64,000 nucleotides of DNA from Epilithonimonas mollis (GTDB lineage Bacteria > Bacteroidota > Bacteroidia > Flavobacteriales > Weeksellaceae), in contig NZ_FRAM01000002.1 in NCBI RefSeq assembly GCF_900142325.1, forward strand, positions 124,001 to 188,000. The letters run 5' to 3'. A program made the position numbers and the translations under genes. Of the stretch, positions 1 to 8,407 are shown piece after piece; within the stretch, counting starts at the first letter, position 1; each line of letters starts with the position of its first letter. The notes beneath the pieces are model-generated. The model saw only the letters and a list, made by a program, of their open reading frames with translations, did no database searches and was not told the DNA's origin.

Positions 1-239
1 TTGCTGTGAAAAGTCTGACCAATCATCAGGTCGTGTTCCGCCAGATTGCAGGTTATGTTGCAAGAAGGATCGTTTTCTACTGTAATCTCGAAGACAAGGC
101 CAAAGCCGGCCACGAGTTCGGATTCATCAAGTTCGGTTCGAGAATGGATGTTTTTCTACCTTTGGATACAGAGATTCTTTGTAAAATAGGAGACAAGACA
201 AAAGGAGGCCTGGATGTCATTGCAAGAATGAGGGATTAA
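1..239 (+). CDS. psd: Phosphatidylserine decarboxylase, C-terminal part
   Basis: This is the 3' end of a gene that begins before the window; the frame is open to base 1. Phosphatidylserine decarboxylase converts phosphatidylserine to phosphatidylethanolamine at the inner membrane. The fragment carries the family's C-terminal signature, IKFGSRMDVFLP. The Gly-Ser in it is the autocleavage site where Ser becomes the pyruvoyl cofactor of the alpha chain. Upstream residues such as FRQIAGYVARRIVFY also match the family. About 80 residues are visible, ending in a normal TAA followed by a terminator hairpin. The identification is firm for the fragment; the rest cannot be judged. Confidence 0.85.
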   Translation, partial: AVKSLTNHQVVFRQIAGYVARRIVFYCNLEDKAKAGHEFGFIKFGSRMDVFLPLDTEILCKIGDKTKGGLDVIARMRD

Positions 240-257
240 TATCCAATTAGAATTAGG

Positions 258-286
258 AGAGACTTATTAAAGTCTCTTTTTGTTTT
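258..286 (+). terminator. Intrinsic terminator after psd
   Basis: An 8-bp stem AGAGACTT/AAGTCTCT with an ATTA loop is followed by a T-rich run. It lies 19 bp after the psd stop codon and should end the psd transcript. Confidence 0.8.
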
Positions 287-303
287 ATCCCAGGAAACGG
301 ACA

Positions 304-332
304 ATTCGGTCAGTATATTTTACGATTCGGTC
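304..332. promoter_or_regulatory. Two ATTCGGTC direct repeats, 21 bp apart
   Basis: ATTCGGTC occurs at 304-311 and again at 325-332, and similarity continues after each copy (a following G, then an AT-rich stretch ending TTTT). The 21-bp spacing puts both copies on one DNA face. They lie upstream of a TACTTTTG box (364-371) and the start of the alpha/beta hydrolase at 396. This layout suits an activator that binds tandem half-sites. The regulator is unknown and is not encoded next door. Confidence 0.4.
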
Positions 333-395
333 GGATAATTTTCTTTTTGCTGACTATTCACTATACTTTTGAATCATTAAATAAATTTAAAAACA

Positions 396-1190
396 ATGAA
401 GACATCAGTATTTTTTTCCTTATTCTTAGTGTTACTTTCAATTTTTTCTAAAGCTCAGATGGATGACAAATTCTATCAGCCAAAAAAAGAAATGAAATCT
501 CTGGAATTCAAAAACATCGAAAATGTTAGCCTGCCTGTAGGAAGTGATACCATTACAGCAGTTGTTTTGAAACCGGAATCGAAATCCATCAAAAAGACAA
601 TCATATTTTTTCATGGTGCAGGCGGGAATATATCAACCTATCAATTCATGACAAAACCTTTGGTTGAAAATGGTTTTCAAGTTGTGATGATCGATGTCAG
701 AGGATATGGAAAATCCACTGGAAAACCGACACACCTGAATGTTGCAGAAGACGGACAGAAAATGTTTGATTATCTGCTGACAAGAAAAGACATTAGCAAT
801 ACCAAAATTTATCTTTACGGCGCTTCATTAGGTTCTCAGGTTGCAACGCACCTGGCCAAAGATAATATGGCAAAAATTTCAGGACTTATTTTAGACGGAG
901 GGATGTCATCTTTTACAGATATCGCCATCCATTTCAAGCCGGAAATGAAAGAGATTATCGAAAAATATGTGGTTTCTCCATACTCTGCCAAAGAAGATGT
1001 CAAAGCTTTGAAGGGCCTTCCAAAGTTGTTTATCTACAGCAAAAGCGATTCTACAGTTCCTTTCGATCAAGGAATGACCATCTATGACAATGCGCCGGAT
1101 CCAAAACAATTTTTGGAATTTAAAACAGAACACCTGGAGGCTATGGTCTCTGATAAGGACAATGTCCTGAAAGCTATTGAAAAATTGTAA
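396..1190 (+). CDS. Secreted alpha/beta hydrolase (BAAT/acyl-thioesterase-like fold)
   Basis: A 264-residue serine hydrolase of the alpha/beta fold. Residues 1-20 form a signal peptide ending SKA|Q, so the enzyme is predicted to be periplasmic or exported. HGAGG near residues 73-77 is the oxyanion-hole loop. YGASLGS places the nucleophile at Ser144. VRGYGKSTG near 101-109 matches the strand-4 loop of the family, and a C-terminal Asp and His (SDSTVPFDQG; EHLEAM) complete the triad. The substrate cannot be inferred. It is transcribed alone, with a possible TAnnTTTG box at 364-371 and upstream direct repeats, and ends in a shared terminator with the convergent doxX-like gene. Confidence 0.8.
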   Translation: MKTSVFFSLFLVLLSIFSKAQMDDKFYQPKKEMKSLEFKNIENVSLPVGSDTITAVVLKPESKSIKKTIIFFHGAGGNISTYQFMTKPLVENGFQVVMIDVRGYGKSTGKPTHLNVAEDGQKMFDYLLTRKDISNTKIYLYGASLGSQVATHLAKDNMAKISGLILDGGMSSFTDIAIHFKPEMKEIIEKYVVSPYSAKEDVKALKGLPKLFIYSKSDSTVPFDQGMTIYDNAPDPKQFLEFKTEHLEAMVSDKDNVLKAIEKL

Positions 1191-1222
1191 AAAGAAGGGA
1201 AGACATATGTCTTCCCTTCTTT
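1191..1222. terminator. Bidirectional terminator between convergent genes
   Basis: A perfect 15-bp palindrome, AAGAAGGGAAGACAT followed directly by its complement, sits between two convergent stop codons. Flanking A and T tracts make it work in either direction. Confidence 0.8.
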
Positions 1223-1224
1223 AT

Positions 1225-1602
1225 TTAACTCACCAAAGCCTTATACTTTTCCCGGTTATCAAATAATACCCAAAGATTGATCAGCAAAAGGACGACAGCG
1301 ATTACACACCCTTCATTTGTGGGGAATAAAGTAAAATTATGAAGCACAATCCCGACCATTACAGGCAAAATAAAAATGGCGCCAAGAGCTCTTGTTTTCG
1401 GGAAAATAAAAAGAAGCCCGCCAATTACTTCAACTGTACCAACCAATGGCATCAGCCAGGTGATTTCTCCGAAAGCAGATAATAGTTTCAGCTGTTCGGG
1501 TTTCATCTCTGGCATCCGCATATAATGCAGAAACTTGTCCAGTCCTGCATTGATAAACATCAAGCCAAACAAAACACAAAGAATAAGTTTTACAATTTTC
1601 AT
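1225..1602 (-). CDS. DoxX family membrane protein
   Basis: A 125-residue, four-helix membrane protein of the DoxX/SURF4-like group. The hallmark segments are present: GLMFINAGLDKFLHY in helix 1 and VGTVEVIGGLLFIFPKTRALGA in the middle. Length is normal for small DoxX proteins. Family members are linked to thiosulfate oxidation or quinone/thiol redox work in a few organisms, but most are uncharacterised. It lies 23 bp downstream of the deiminase-like gene on the same strand and may be co-transcribed with it; a functional link is not evident. Confidence 0.75.
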   Translation of the reverse strand: MKIVKLILCVLFGLMFINAGLDKFLHYMRMPEMKPEQLKLLSAFGEITWLMPLVGTVEVIGGLLFIFPKTRALGAIFILPVMVGIVLHNFTLFPTNEGCVIAVVLLLINLWVLFDNREKYKALVS

Positions 1603-1625
1603 TTCATATAGTTTTAAAATTAGTC

Positions 1626-3368
1626 TTAATTCAAATCCGATTTCTTGATCAGTTTTTTGATGACTTTCCCAAATTTCCCTTCAAATGAAATTAAAAGAAC
1701 GCCGCTCCATTTGGGATTAAGATCTAGTGTAATAGCTCCGTTACCTGCAACATTCTTTTGTTCAGAGAGCTTTTGTCCAAGAATATTATGAATGGAAATG
1801 TTGACATCTCCGGAAATGTTTTTCAGATTAAAATAAACCTTATTGCTTGCAGGATTCGGGAATGGGCCTTCAATGCTTTTGCTGCCTGTGTCTTCAACGG
1901 ATAATAGATGGGCGTCGAAACTCCAGTAGCCGTCCGGTGCAACAATCGGTCTGGTGATCATTTTCCCCGACTTGGCTTTAGCCCAGATGTAATATTCAAT
2001 TTTTTTGGAACCAGGAGGAAGCGAAAGATTGGTAATCCATTTGTTCTCAGAAGAGCCGGTCATGATGGCCTCCTGAAAAGAAGACGTCCCTGATTCCCGC
2101 CAAAAAACTTTAGCCTGTTCAATTCCTGAGTTATGTTTAATCTGAGCCTCTACAGGAACATCAGCGTTATTAACAGCTTTAATTTTAGAATGGTTAATCA
2201 ATAGCGGATCGGCAACTCCGATTGTATGTGTGATGCAATGGATCGCTCCGCTGAGGCTGATCAGATCCTCACCGGCATTATCCACATCAATTCCTATAAC
2301 CTTATAACCGGGCATCGATTGTTTATAGATATTGAGCGCTGTTACATCCACTTCCGGGCGATAGGTCGGGACCAATATTGTTTTGTTGATGATAACGGCA
2401 TTGGTATAGGTTCTGTAAGAGCCGCCAGTATTCGGGTAGGCACCTGTTGTACTTGCAGGGGCGGGAATCCACTTGATGTCGTAATCATTTCCGAAAGGTG
2501 TTTTGAAAGTATTTCTGATATAGTCGATATTCTGTTTGATATAAGGTCCATCAGCAACACCATCGGGATATTGGCTTACCAGCAGGGTTTCTTCATCCAG
2601 CAATTTCATATGCATATCAATGTGGTGGATCTCGTCATAAGGCAAGACATTCATCTTTCGGTAAGAACTGATTCCCATATAATCTTTGAGAATTTTATCC
2701 ACTTGTGCTTCAGTTTTTGTGCTTACACCATAGGAATTACCTGCTTTATTTTCATCAAGAATTAATTTTGAAGCAAACGCATTTCCCATACCGTCTGACA
2801 TAAAATTGCCGCCTGTGTTCACCAGATCATTGGGTGAAGTATCGGTCACATAAAGCGGAACACCCACATATTCTGCATGTTTGGTAGATAGAACATTGTC
2901 CAGAGGTCTGGGTCTATTATAGATCCAATCTACCAGAGCACGGTCTCCAACGTCGTTAGTATACACAGTATTAGCTGCATAATCTCTTATCCAGATACTG
3001 TTGGTGGCAGCATTGATGAATCTTACGTTGGTAAGGTCAACGCCGTTACTTGTGAGATAATTTTTCACGGAGTTTTCGTTGGTCGTGGCAATCAGAACTT
3101 TACATTCTTTCACTGCGGCCTGCACGATCTGTCTCTGGATATTCTGATATTGTGTTGTCCATGCGAGCACTAGGTATTCCACTTCTTCCCATTGTGTGGC
3201 TGTTCTTACGGGCAGGCCTGGAGGAGGTGTTCGTTTCTCTGCAGAAAATTTGTAATTCGGGAGCAGGAGTTTTTCTTCTGCAGTTAAGCCTTTTGGCAGA
3301 ACTTCCTGCGCATTGAAGGAATTCAGAAAAAGTAATGGAAGTAAGAATATGGCGTAAATTCTCTTCAT
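1626..3368 (-). CDS. Secreted peptidylarginine deiminase/agmatine deiminase-like protein with T9SS tail
   Basis: A 580-residue exported enzyme of the PAD_porph guanidino-group hydrolase family. Residues 1-20 are a signal peptide (NSFNA|Q). The deiminase core spans about 50-385. Likely catalytic residues are Asp129 (IWIRDY), His249 and Asp251 (HHIDMHM), Asn323 and Cys378 (GAIHCITHTIG). An Ig-like region (about 395-480) and a C-terminal T9SS sorting domain (about 495-580, starting FPNPASNKVY) follow. This layout (signal, deiminase, Ig-like, sorting tail) is that of the Porphyromonas gingivalis enzyme PPAD rather than cytosolic agmatine deiminases. Whether it acts on peptidyl-arginine, free arginine or agmatine is not shown by sequence. 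Confidence 0.8.
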   Translation of the reverse strand: MKRIYAIFLLPLLFLNSFNAQEVLPKGLTAEEKLLLPNYKFSAEKRTPPPGLPVRTATQWEEVEYLVLAWTTQYQNIQRQIVQAAVKECKVLIATTNENSVKNYLTSNGVDLTNVRFINAATNSIWIRDYAANTVYTNDVGDRALVDWIYNRPRPLDNVLSTKHAEYVGVPLYVTDTSPNDLVNTGGNFMSDGMGNAFASKLILDENKAGNSYGVSTKTEAQVDKILKDYMGISSYRKMNVLPYDEIHHIDMHMKLLDEETLLVSQYPDGVADGPYIKQNIDYIRNTFKTPFGNDYDIKWIPAPASTTGAYPNTGGSYRTYTNAVIINKTILVPTYRPEVDVTALNIYKQSMPGYKVIGIDVDNAGEDLISLSGAIHCITHTIGVADPLLINHSKIKAVNNADVPVEAQIKHNSGIEQAKVFWRESGTSSFQEAIMTGSSENKWITNLSLPPGSKKIEYYIWAKAKSGKMITRPIVAPDGYWSFDAHLLSVEDTGSKSIEGPFPNPASNKVYFNLKNISGDVNISIHNILGQKLSEQKNVAGNGAITLDLNPKWSGVLLISFEGKFGKVIKKLIKKSDLN

Positions 3369-3426
3369 ATTAAATAATATAATTGACGAATTTATAAAAA
3401 ATTTTGAATATTATTTATAAATAAAA

Positions 3427-3454
3427 AAATCCGCTCAGGACTTCTGAACGGATA
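3427..3454 (-). terminator. Terminator of lon
   Basis: A 10-bp stem (3429-3438 with 3444-3453, one G-T pair) is followed on the minus strand by a run of seven T. It lies 25 bp after the lon stop codon. Confidence 0.75.
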
Positions 3455-3478
3455 TAATTTTATTGATTAACTATAATC

Positions 3479-5881
3479 CTACTTCAGAGCGATTTTGATC
3501 ACCTCGCTCATGTTAGTGACATAATTGACTTTCAGATTTTTAAGGTAATCTTTTTTAATTTCTTCAACATCTTTCCGGTTTGCTTCACAAAGAATCACTT
3601 CTTTGATCCCCGCTCTGGTTGCAGCCAGAAGTTTTTCCTTAATCCCGCCGACAGGCAGAACTTTTCCGCGTAGTGTGATTTCTCCGGTCATCGCCAGATG
3701 AGGTTTCACCTTTTTGTTTTTGTAGCTGGAGACCATAGATGTCAGCATGGCGATTCCTGCAGAAGGTCCATCTTTCGGAGTTGCACCTTCAGGAACATGA
3801 ACGTGAATGTTTTTCTTTTCGATGTCATCTTCCGGAATTCCCAATTCTTCATAGTGTGCTTTGATGAATTCCAAGGCAATCGTTGCTGATTCTTTCATCA
3901 CATTCCCAAGATTTCCGGTCATCGTCAATATTCCTTTTCCTTTGGAAAGAATGCTCTCGATAAACAGAATGTCACCACCGACACTTGTCCACGCTAAACC
4001 TGTTACAACGCCCGGTACGTCCGTAATTTCTGCAAGAGTTTTCGGTCTTGGAACTCCAAGGATTTCGTCCACTTTTTCAACAGAAATTTTTGGGTCATAT
4101 TCGTTTTCCATAGCCAGCTGCAGCGCAACCCAACGAGCAACACCCGCAATTCTTTTTTCCAGTGTTCTCACCCCGCTTTCCGAAGTGTGTGCATCAATAA
4201 TATGCTTCAGCTCAGCATTGCCGAGTTTCAGAGATTTAGCATTCAGACCATTTTCCTGAAACTGTTTTTTAATTAGATGTCGTTTGGCAATTTCTATCTT
4301 CTCTTCCAGCGTATAACCGGCTATGCTTATAATCTCCATTCTGTCAAGCAAAGGCCTCTGAACGGTTGACAGGGAATTTGCAGTGGCAATAAACATCACT
4401 TTTGAAAGATCATAGCCATGCTCCAGAAAGTTATCATAAAAATTATTATTCTGTTCAGGATCAAGAACTTCCAGCAATGCAGAACTCGGATCACCGTGAA
4501 TCCCCTGTCCTATTTTATCGATCTCGTCCAGTACAATCACAGGATTTGACGTCCCGGATTTTTTAATAGACTGAAGAATTCTCCCGGCCATAGCGCCGAT
4601 ATAAGTTTTTCTGTGTCCGCGTATTTCGCTTTCATCATGTAACCCGCCAAGGGAAACACGAACATATTTTCTTCCAAGAGAGTCGGCAATCGACTTTCCA
4701 AGCGATGTTTTACCAACGCCCGGAGGACCGACCAAACAAAGGATCGGAGATTTCATATCGTTCTTCAATTTCAGGACAGCAATGTGTTCCAAAATTCTTT
4801 TCTTAATGTCTTCCAGTCCAAAATGCTCTTTGTCCAATAGCTTTTCAGCTTTTTTCAGGTCAAAGTGATCGCTGGAATATTTTTCCCAAGGCAGATCAGT
4901 GAAAAAATCCAGATAATTTCTCTGGACGTTATAATCCGGAGAGTTCGGGTGCTGACGCTGAAGTCTTTGGAGTTCCTTTTGGAAATGATTCTCGACTTCT
5001 GCGTTCCATTTTATTTTCTCAGCTTTCTTCCTGAATTCGTCGGCATCAGATTCTGCACCGCCACCCAGTTCTTCCTGAATGGTCTTGATCTGCTGATTAA
5101 GAAAATATTCACGTTGTTGCTTATCAAGATCTTTGCTGGTTTTTTGATGAATCTGATTTTTCAGTTCCAGATGCCGAAAATCATCATGCATCATTTCATA
5201 GAGAATTTTTGCACGTCCGGTGAGGGTTTTTTCCTCCAAAAGAATCTGTTTCTTGTCAGAAGAAAAATTGCCGTTCGCCGAAACAAAATTTAATAGATCT
5301 TCTCCGCCTTCAATATTTTTGAGTGCGAACTGAGCCGCATTGGGAATGTTCGGGTCGATGTTGATGATCTTTTCTGCGAGGTCTTTGATGTTGTCCATCA
5401 AGGCTACAAACTCTTCTTCGTCTTTTGGTTTGGTATCTTTCTGCTTTGTAATTTCCGCCAGGAAATAAGGCTCCTGAGAAATCATTTTTTTAATTTTAAA
5501 CCTTTGAACACCTCTTGTGATCGCAGTGATATTACCTTCCGGCAGCTTGATGATTTTAATAATCTTTGCCAAAGTCCCGACAGCGTAGAGATCTTTCTCT
5601 GTAGGATTTTCCTCGTTCGGATTCTTCTGGCTGATAATGCCGATCAGTTTATTTTCCTTCTGAGCATCTTCCAGCAGTCTCTTGGATTTTTCTCTTCCGG
5701 CTGTTATAGGCGTTATCACCTTCGGGAACATTACCATATTCCGCACAGGAAGAATGGGAAACTGACTCTGGGACTCATCATTTTCTTTGTTTTCAAAGTC
5801 AGAAAAATTGATTTCTTCGGCAATGATTCCGAGACCTTCGTCTATCATATCTTCAAAGTTGATTTCTTCAAATTCTGTCAT
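3479..5881 (-). CDS. lon: ATP-dependent Lon protease
   Basis: An 800-residue cytoplasmic AAA+ protease that degrades misfolded and regulatory proteins. The N-terminal LON substrate domain covers about 40-240, followed by a coiled region. The AAA+ module has Walker A GPPGVGKT (385-392), Walker B VIVLDEID (about 448-455) and a sensor-2 Arg region. The C-terminal serine protease domain carries the Ser-Lys dyad: Ser707 in PKDGPSAG and Lys748 in [13 protein letters not shown]. Length is normal for LonA with the 30-40 residue acidic N-extension seen in Bacteroidota. It stands alone with its own terminator; a short palindrome lies just upstream of the start. Confidence 0.97.
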   Translation of the reverse strand: MTEFEEINFEDMIDEGLGIIAEEINFSDFENKENDESQSQFPILPVRNMVMFPKVITPITAGREKSKRLLEDAQKENKLIGIISQKNPNEENPTEKDLYAVGTLAKIIKIIKLPEGNITAITRGVQRFKIKKMISQEPYFLAEITKQKDTKPKDEEEFVALMDNIKDLAEKIINIDPNIPNAAQFALKNIEGGEDLLNFVSANGNFSSDKKQILLEEKTLTGRAKILYEMMHDDFRHLELKNQIHQKTSKDLDKQQREYFLNQQIKTIQEELGGGAESDADEFRKKAEKIKWNAEVENHFQKELQRLQRQHPNSPDYNVQRNYLDFFTDLPWEKYSSDHFDLKKAEKLLDKEHFGLEDIKKRILEHIAVLKLKNDMKSPILCLVGPPGVGKTSLGKSIADSLGRKYVRVSLGGLHDESEIRGHRKTYIGAMAGRILQSIKKSGTSNPVIVLDEIDKIGQGIHGDPSSALLEVLDPEQNNNFYDNFLEHGYDLSKVMFIATANSLSTVQRPLLDRMEIISIAGYTLEEKIEIAKRHLIKKQFQENGLNAKSLKLGNAELKHIIDAHTSESGVRTLEKRIAGVARWVALQLAMENEYDPKISVEKVDEILGVPRPKTLAEITDVPGVVTGLAWTSVGGDILFIESILSKGKGILTMTGNLGNVMKESATIALEFIKAHYEELGIPEDDIEKKNIHVHVPEGATPKDGPSAGIAMLTSMVSSYKNKKVKPHLAMTGEITLRGKVLPVGGIKEKLLAATRAGIKEVILCEANRKDVEEIKKDYLKNLKVNYVTNMSEVIKIALK

Positions 5882-5891
5882 AGTATCTTTG

Positions 5892-5906
5892 ATGACATAT
5901 TGTCAT
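5892..5906. promoter_or_regulatory. ATGACA-TAT-TGTCAT palindrome upstream of lon
   Basis: A perfect 6-bp inverted repeat with a 3-bp spacer ends 11 bp before the lon start codon, in the 5' leader or promoter region. It could be an operator or a small leader hairpin. No clear TAnnTTTG box was found nearby, so its role is a guess. Confidence 0.3.
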
Positions 5907-6071
5907 TAATCTTTTGTTTTAAAAATCGTTTTCCGAATCATAGCCGGGAAACTTTAATGTTCGTAATAGGTCTATATTTTGACAATAGCTGTGCCATGCA
6001 AAAAAACATTACAATTTGTCAGTCGGGAAAAAAAGATAAACAGTCTTTTATTTATGATAACAACACTAAAT

Positions 6072-6159
6072 AAAAAACCTGCGCAGGAAATCTATAACTC
6101 CTGCGCAGGTTTTGCCTGACTTGTGCGCAAGAGTTGGTTAAAAGCTGCGCAGGTTTTTT
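6072..6159. repeat. Four TGCGCA palindromes at an exact 22-bp period
   Basis: TGCGCA is centred in four units starting at 6080, 6102, 6124 and 6146, each exactly 22 bp from the next. Three units share the longer core CTGCGCAGG; the third reads TTGTGCGCAAG. The units otherwise differ. Units 1 and 2 can pair into the sufS terminator. Two turns of helix per unit would put all palindromes on one DNA face. Confidence 0.7.
6074..6113 (-). terminator. Terminator of sufS
   Basis: A long stem of AAAACCTGCGCAGGA (6074-6088) with its complement (6099-6113) around a 10-base loop is followed by T-rich sequence on the minus strand, about 55 bp after the sufS stop codon. It is built from the first two units of the palindrome array. 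Confidence 0.7.
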
Positions 6160-6167
6160 CAATATCA

Positions 6168-7388
6168 TTAAACCAGCATTCTCTGGGCTTTTTTCACACC
6201 TTCTACCAAAATATCAACCTCTTCCAAAGTATTGTAAACAGCAAAACTTGCACGTACAGTCCCTGCGATGCTGAAAAAATCCATAATCGGTTGTGTACAA
6301 TGGTGTCCGGTTCTCACAGCAATTCCCATTTTGTCGAGAATCATTCCGGTGTCAGAAGCGATTCCCACGCCTTGCAGGTTGAAAGAAACTACGCCGGTTC
6401 TGTGGGCTTTTTCGCCGTAGATTTTGATGCCGTCCAGTTCAAGAAGTTTTTTCTGAGCGTAACTCAACAAGGCAGTTTCGTGGTTTTGAAGATTTTCGTG
6501 TCCGATTTTTTCTATGAAATCAGCAGCAGCTCCGATAGCGATATTCCCACCAACATTCGGTGTTCCGGCTTCGAATTTGAAAGGTAATCCGGCATAAGTT
6601 GTTCCGTCGAAACTGCAAACGGCAATCATCTCGCCGCCGCCATGGAAAGGTTGCATGTTTTCCAAAACGGATTCTTTTCCGTAAAGAATTCCGGTTCCCA
6701 TTGGCGCATACATTTTGTGTCCCGAGAAAACGAAGAAATCGCAGTCCAGTTTCTGAACATCGATTTTGAAATGCGGCGCAGATTGTGCACCGTCTATCAA
6801 AACATATGCGTTGGAAAGGCGTCTTGTTTTTTCAATGATATCTTCGATTGGGTTAATGACCCCCAAAGCGTTAGAAACCTGATTTACTGATACTACTTTG
6901 GTTTTTTCATTCAGCCATTCATCCAAAACATCGATTTGGAGAATTCCGTTTTCGTCCATTGGAATGACGCGGAGTTTTGCGCCGGTTCTTTCACAAAGCA
7001 TTTGCCACGGAACGATGTTGGAATGGTGCTCCAGATAGGAAATGATAATCTCATCATCTTTTTTGATCTGATTCGTCAAAGCATAAGCCACGAGATTGAT
7101 TCCTTCGGTTGTACCTTTGGTGAAAATCACCTCATAATCGTGTTTGGCATTGATGAATCTCTGGATCTTCTGCCTTGAAAGTTCCATTTCTTCCGTTGCC
7201 AACTGGCTCAATGTGTGTATCCCGCGGTGAACATTGGCGTTGATGGTTTCGTAATATGTTTCCCAAGTCTTTAAAACTGAAATTGGTTTTTGGGAAGTGG
7301 CGGCGTTGTCCAGATAAACGAGCGGTTTTCCGTTGACTTGTTGATCCAGGATCGGGAATTGGTCTCTTATATTATTGATGTCGAACAT
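6168..7388 (-). CDS. sufS: Cysteine desulfurase, SufS group
   Basis: A 406-residue PLP enzyme that removes sulfur from cysteine for Fe-S cluster assembly. The PLP lysine is Lys225 in SGHKMYAPMGTG. The persulfide-forming cysteine is Cys364 in RTGHHCTQP, the short-loop arrangement of class II (SufS/CsdA) desulfurases. The N-terminus LDNAATSQKP and the VSNALG segment also fit. Length is typical. It is alone here: no sufBCD or sufE lies next to it, so it may be separated from, or a second copy beside, the main suf cluster. Confidence 0.92.
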   Translation of the reverse strand: MFDINNIRDQFPILDQQVNGKPLVYLDNAATSQKPISVLKTWETYYETINANVHRGIHTLSQLATEEMELSRQKIQRFINAKHDYEVIFTKGTTEGINLVAYALTNQIKKDDEIIISYLEHHSNIVPWQMLCERTGAKLRVIPMDENGILQIDVLDEWLNEKTKVVSVNQVSNALGVINPIEDIIEKTRRLSNAYVLIDGAQSAPHFKIDVQKLDCDFFVFSGHKMYAPMGTGILYGKESVLENMQPFHGGGEMIAVCSFDGTTYAGLPFKFEAGTPNVGGNIAIGAAADFIEKIGHENLQNHETALLSYAQKKLLELDGIKIYGEKAHRTGVVSFNLQGVGIASDTGMILDKMGIAVRTGHHCTQPIMDFFSIAGTVRASFAVYNTLEEVDILVEGVKKAQRMLV

Positions 7389-7425
7389 TTTAGAATTTTA
7401 ATTTTATTGTTTCAAACCACCCCGT

Positions 7426-7475
7426 CAAAAATTCTCTGAATTTTTGCTACCCCTCCAGAGGAGGGGAATTTTTGA
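7426..7475. repeat. Compound palindromic intergenic element
   Basis: Two hairpins sit side by side. CAAAAATTC-TCT-GAATTTTTG (7426-7446) is perfect, and CCCCTCC-AGA-GGAGGGG (7450-7466) is perfect. AATTTTTGA then follows and can alternatively pair with the first arm. The block has the look of a dispersed REP-like intergenic repeat; I recall similar sequences between genes in Chryseobacterium and Flavobacterium, but cannot verify copies from one window. Confidence 0.5.
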
Positions 7476-7487
7476 GGTCGAATTATT

Positions 7488-7592
7488 GCAGCCCGACTTG
7501 AGCGGAAATCCTTTTTTGCCAATACTGGATTTCTATTGATAGTGAAATCTCGTGGCGAAAAAGATTGGGAGCGGAAGGCGGAAATAGCTGCC
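7488..7592 (+). ncRNA. Structured intergenic element resembling Flavo-1 RNA
   Basis: Between sufS and sod, 375 bp hold no gene. Here GCAGC (7488-7492) pairs with GCTGC (7587-7591). Inside, an arm around 7507-7519 (ATCCTTTTTTGCC) pairs with GGCGAAAAAGATT (7554-7566). Unpaired purine-rich blocks AGCGGAAATCC and GAGCGGAAGGCGG remain. From memory, Flavo-1 RNAs of Flavobacteria share the AGCCC, GCGGAAATCC and GGA-AGCTCC-like blocks; I cannot confirm this without a covariance search. The strand follows that remembered orientation. It could instead be an inert repeat fossil. Confidence 0.45.
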
Positions 7593-7692
7593 CAAATAAT
7601 CGGAATATTTCTAATTATTTAGAATGGGTCAAAGTTACGGCAAAATTTATTAAAAATTTCGATGTTAAATATTTATAAAATGAGTGTGATTC

Positions 7693-7724
7693 TTGTTTTT
7701 AGGAATAATTATTGACTATTTTTG
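7693..7724 (+). promoter_or_regulatory. Promoter of sod
   Basis: TTG (7693-7695) and TATTTTTG (7717-7724) are separated by 21 bp, matching the Bacteroidota TTG/TAnnTTTG promoter. The leader to the start codon is about 30-35 nt. Confidence 0.55.
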
Positions 7725-7762
7725 ACCAATTCATTTATTATTAACAAATAAATAGCGAAACT

Positions 7763-8359
7763 ATGGCATTCGAATTACCAAAACTTAATTATGCATACGA
7801 TGCTCTGGAACCAACCATCGATGCAAGAACAATGGAAATCCATCACACAAAACACCATCAGGCGTATGTGGACAATCTAAATAATGCAATTGCAGGAACA
7901 GAACTTGAAGGAAAATCTCTTGAAGAAATCCAAAAAACAGGCTCAGATAAACCAGCAGTAAGAAATAATGGAGGCGGACATTACAACCATTCTCTTTTCT
8001 GGGAACTTTTGACGCCAGGCGGAAGCAAAGAGCCGGTTGGAAATGTGAAATCAGAAATCGAGAAAATCGGCGGTTTTGAGAAATTTAAAGAAGATTTTTC
8101 TAATGCGGCGAAAACGAGATTCGGTTCAGGATGGGCTTGGCTGGTAAAAAATGCTGACGGTTCTCTGATTGTTTCTTCAACTCCGAATCAGGACAATCCT
8201 CTGATGCCTGTGGCTGATGTAAAGGGAACGCCAATTCTTGGATTGGATGTTTGGGAACACGCTTATTACCTGAATTACCAAAACAGAAGACCGGATTATG
8301 TGTCGGCTTTTTTTGATGTGATCAACTGGGATAAAGTGGAAGAGCTTTATAACAAATAA
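7763..8359 (+). CDS. sod: Superoxide dismutase, Fe/Mn type
   Basis: A 198-residue cytosolic enzyme that converts superoxide to oxygen and hydrogen peroxide. Metal ligands by motif are His27 (EIHHTKHH), His76 (HYNHSLFW), Asp162 and His166 ([10 protein letters not shown]). Length and all conserved blocks are normal. Whether it uses Mn, Fe or either cannot be settled from this sequence. It has its own promoter and terminator. There is no signal peptide. Confidence 0.95.
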   Translation: MAFELPKLNYAYDALEPTIDARTMEIHHTKHHQAYVDNLNNAIAGTELEGKSLEEIQKTGSDKPAVRNNGGGHYNHSLFWELLTPGGSKEPVGNVKSEIEKIGGFEKFKEDFSNAAKTRFGSGWAWLVKNADGSLIVSSTPNQDNPLMPVADVKGTPILGLDVWEHAYYLNYQNRRPDYVSAFFDVINWDKVEELYNK

Positions 8360-8379
8360 GACAGGACTTATCTAAATAA

Positions 8380-8407
8380 AAAACCATCAGAAACTCTGAT
8401 GGTTTTT
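8380..8407. terminator. Bidirectional terminator
   Basis: AAAACCATCAG (8380-8390) pairs with CTGATGGTTTT (8396-8406) and is flanked by A and T tracts. It serves sod on the plus strand and the mutL operon end on the minus strand. Confidence 0.8.

Noticed and set aside
2226-2765. 179-codon open frame antisense to the deiminase gene
   Set aside because: Fully inside the conserved catalytic domain of the deiminase; composition is cysteine- and isoleucine-rich nonsense.
6072-6159. Short CRISPR array
   Set aside because: The 22-bp period leaves no room for spacers, the units are not identical beyond the palindrome, and no cas genes are near.
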